Positions 62,247 to 64,000 of a stretch of 64,000 nucleotides of DNA are shown here, piece after piece. The DNA comes from Ophiostoma sp. CBS 140.51. Taxonomy: Eukaryota > Ascomycota > Sordariomycetes > Ophiostomatales > Ophiostomataceae. The stretch spans positions 1 to 64,000 of the forward strand of contig JANSLP010000139.1 in assembly GCA_029298735.1 (NCBI GenBank). The letters run 5' to 3'. The notes beneath the pieces were generated by a model. That model did not search any database. It was not told the origin of the DNA and worked only from the letters and a program-made list of their open reading frames with translations. The translations under genes were made by a program, and so were the position numbers. How positions within the stretch are numbered: the first letter of the stretch is position 1; the number at the start of each line of letters is the position of its first letter.

Positions 62247-64000
62247 TAATTCAAGACATACGTTTTGGGTGCTACCACGTCCGTCATAGCTCCCGAGAAA
62301 TCTTCTTCTTTGTACCGAGATGCCCAATCAAGCGTCTTGCTGACGAGATTGATAGACCCGAGTTGGTGGAAATCCCAGACGGATAGTCTGAATCGAGACT
62401 TTGCGGTTGTCTTGTGTCCCTTTCTCCACAAGGACGACGACGTTATCTGGCATTTTCTTCGAGAACAAGCACGAGTTCGTAAAGCTCGCCAGGAGCAAAG
62501 GAAAAAGACAACAAGGCAGGGCAGCACGATATACCCATGTTTATCTCGGCGTGCAGGTGCGAGGTACGTCCAATGCTCCATCCTTCTCAAGCGTACCCGC
62601 ATCACAGGTAAGTGGGCACCTTCGCTGGTAGGGGGAAGTTCCAAGCGTTGGCTTTTTGTTGCCCCTCTAGCTCTCCCCTGTTTTTATGCACAGCCCATAT
62701 GCTTGTCTACAGAGCGCTCGATTTTTCAGTTTTCTCATTTTATTTTCACTCGTTCGTTTCTGTCTCTCACTTCTCTCTCATTTTTCTCTCTTTTCTTTTG
62801 CTTTGCTGTCTGTTTCCCCTCGCTCCATCCTTTCCCCTTTGACCAACGGAGGCCGCGGGGGTCACCCCCAAGTGAGCGGTGAACGCGGCTATCCGTGGCT
62901 ATCCGCCTGCTACCTGACCTGCCTCTCAGTCCTCTGTTGATTTTCATCTCATTTTGTAGCACATTTTTGTGACGAATTTCTGCAATTTTGTGTGGTGGTG
63001 CTGGCGGTGTCAGGCTTCTTTTGTCAATTTTGTCAATTTCGTTTTGTGTTGTTTTGTGGTCAAGTGGCTTTTGCCAATAACAGCCCCACGTGTGTTTTTG
63101 GGCGGCTAGGCGGCCGCCTTCTCCCTCTGACCGGTTGATACAGACGTGGCTGGCCTGGCTGTCCAGTCCATGTTGTCCGTCTTGATCTGATCTGGCTGCC
63201 TTCGTGCGTATGTACGAGGTTGATGTCTGTGGTTGACGAAGATGACGAAGGTGGCCCCTCCTTCAGCACATGGCTGCTTGTCGTCACAATTTGCAATCAG
63301 TCTCTGCAACCCACCCGCATGTGAAAGCAGACGTCGTACGACGTATTAAGTAACGAGTCGACGACATTGCTACTTGCGGTGCATAATACAGAGTACAAAG
63401 TATTTTACAGGGTCAAGTGGGTGAGAAACAGAGTGCGGCGGGATGTACCACGTTCCACATAACAAAGACGGCGGAGCAAGCTCAGCAGCTCTGCTCTTCT
63501 CTCGTCTTTTTTTGCTAACGATACACCCACCCACCCACCATAGTCCACAGGACCAAAAAAAGAAGGCGAAGAAAATAAAAGAGAGACTGAAGGCAAAAGA
63601 GAACAAAAAAAGGAACAAAAAAGAGCGAGGGAGATCCACCCTCCCCTGACAGGCCAAGCGGGAACTAAAACTTCCCAACTTCCCATTGCCATTGATTGCC
63701 CGTTGCCACTTCTGTTCTGTTCGGTTATATGGACCTTTTTGGTCTGCTGGGTGTTGTGTGGTCTGGTTTGGACCGTTTTGGCGCCGTAAGGCCTGGCCAC
63801 TAGGGTGGCTCTGGGGGTCTGTCAGCACCCCCATTTATTTTCACGTCCGTCTATTCTCTCTCCGTCTCTCTTTCTGTCTTGTCAAGTGCAGTGAGACAGC
63901 AGATCCCTCCCCCGTCACTGCCACTGCCATGGAAAACAAGTGAGATAGAGAAAGAAAAAAAGAGAAAGAAGGAAAGTGATAGATATGAGAAAGATGAGAA

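Larger units (their letters stand above)
58460..64000. other. Terminal spacer, 5.5 kb, without a supported gene
   Basis: 58460-58920 is T-rich and should contain the RPB1 3' end. Beyond it only short, unconvincing frames occur. Repeats include a 10-bp unit (GTCTGGCCAG) in 2.6 copies at 60700-60726 and a CA microsatellite at about 62222-62246. One longer frame at 62265-62882 (205 codons, no ATG at its start) has an interesting middle segment, LTRLIDPSWWKSQTDSLNRD, but neither its codon use nor its start supports a gene. The last 100 bases end in a purine-rich tract. An ATG at 63928 in good context (CTGCCATGG) could begin a gene leaving the window. Confidence 0.45.

Noticed and set aside
61521..62249. 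242-codon plus-strand frame
   Set aside because: Begins at GTG, has no domain-like content and finishes in the CA microsatellite, so it is probably chance.
62246..62882. Overlapping frames on both strands, 132 codons (-) and 205 codons (+)
   Set aside because: The plus frame has no ATG at its start and ends in a pyrimidine-derived Phe/Ser/Leu run; the minus frame shows no coding bias. Kept only as a lead in the spacer note.

Overview
The window is nuclear DNA of a filamentous ascomycete (Pezizomycotina). The evidence is short spliceosomal introns (about 50-175 bp, mostly GTATGT/GTAAGT/GTGAGT donors and YAG acceptors), long low-complexity insertions in housekeeping proteins, a HET-domain gene, and a set of conserved fungal housekeeping genes. 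A Sordariomycete is likely. An Ophiostomatales/Sporothrix-like source is only a guess from the unusually long FAB1, MDM12 and flavohaemoglobin proteins. Exons are GC-rich at third positions and the spacers are noticeably less so.

Layout. 0-5.4 kb: the 3' end of an unidentified gene; a putative secreted-protein gene with no findable ATG (-); an ACSF3-type acyl-CoA (malonyl-CoA) synthetase (-); a BolA-family gene (+). 5.4-25.7 kb is a dense block: a large, mostly disordered protein of unknown function (-), FAB1 PI3P 5-kinase (+), MDM12 of the ERMES complex (+), VPS28 of ESCRT-I (-), NOC2 for 60S ribosome assembly (+), and a short-chain dehydrogenase (-). 25.7-35.5 kb is gene-poor; the only recognisable gene is a HET-domain gene interrupted by an in-frame TAG. 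35.5-39.4 kb: a flavohaemoglobin (+) converging on a Dal5-type MFS permease (-). 39.4-42.3 kb: no supported gene. 42.3-58.5 kb is dense again: eIF4E (-), an unknown ascomycete protein with one C-terminal membrane segment (+), a TMA23-like nucleolar protein (+), THG1 tRNA-His guanylyltransferase (-), SWD1/RbBP5 of COMPASS (+), and RPB1 of RNA polymerase II (+). 58.5-64.0 kb: no supported gene.

Functionally the window is mainly housekeeping: transcription and chromatin (RPB1, SWD1), translation and ribosome or tRNA maturation (eIF4E, THG1, NOC2, TMA23), endolysosomal membrane traffic (FAB1, VPS28), and mitochondria (MDM12, BolA, ACSF3-like). Accessory character is confined to the HET relic and the gene-poor spacers. 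I found no clear tRNA, rRNA, transposon or secondary-metabolite cluster.

The observations most worth following up are: the HET gene with a nonsense codon at the Trp of its WFTRGWTLQE-type motif; the secreted-protein gene with no ATG in a ~390-bp stretch; a 9-bp motif TACGGAGTA found five times, only in spacers, twice upstream of the flavohaemoglobin; two unknown conserved-looking proteins; and large linker insertions in the flavohaemoglobin.
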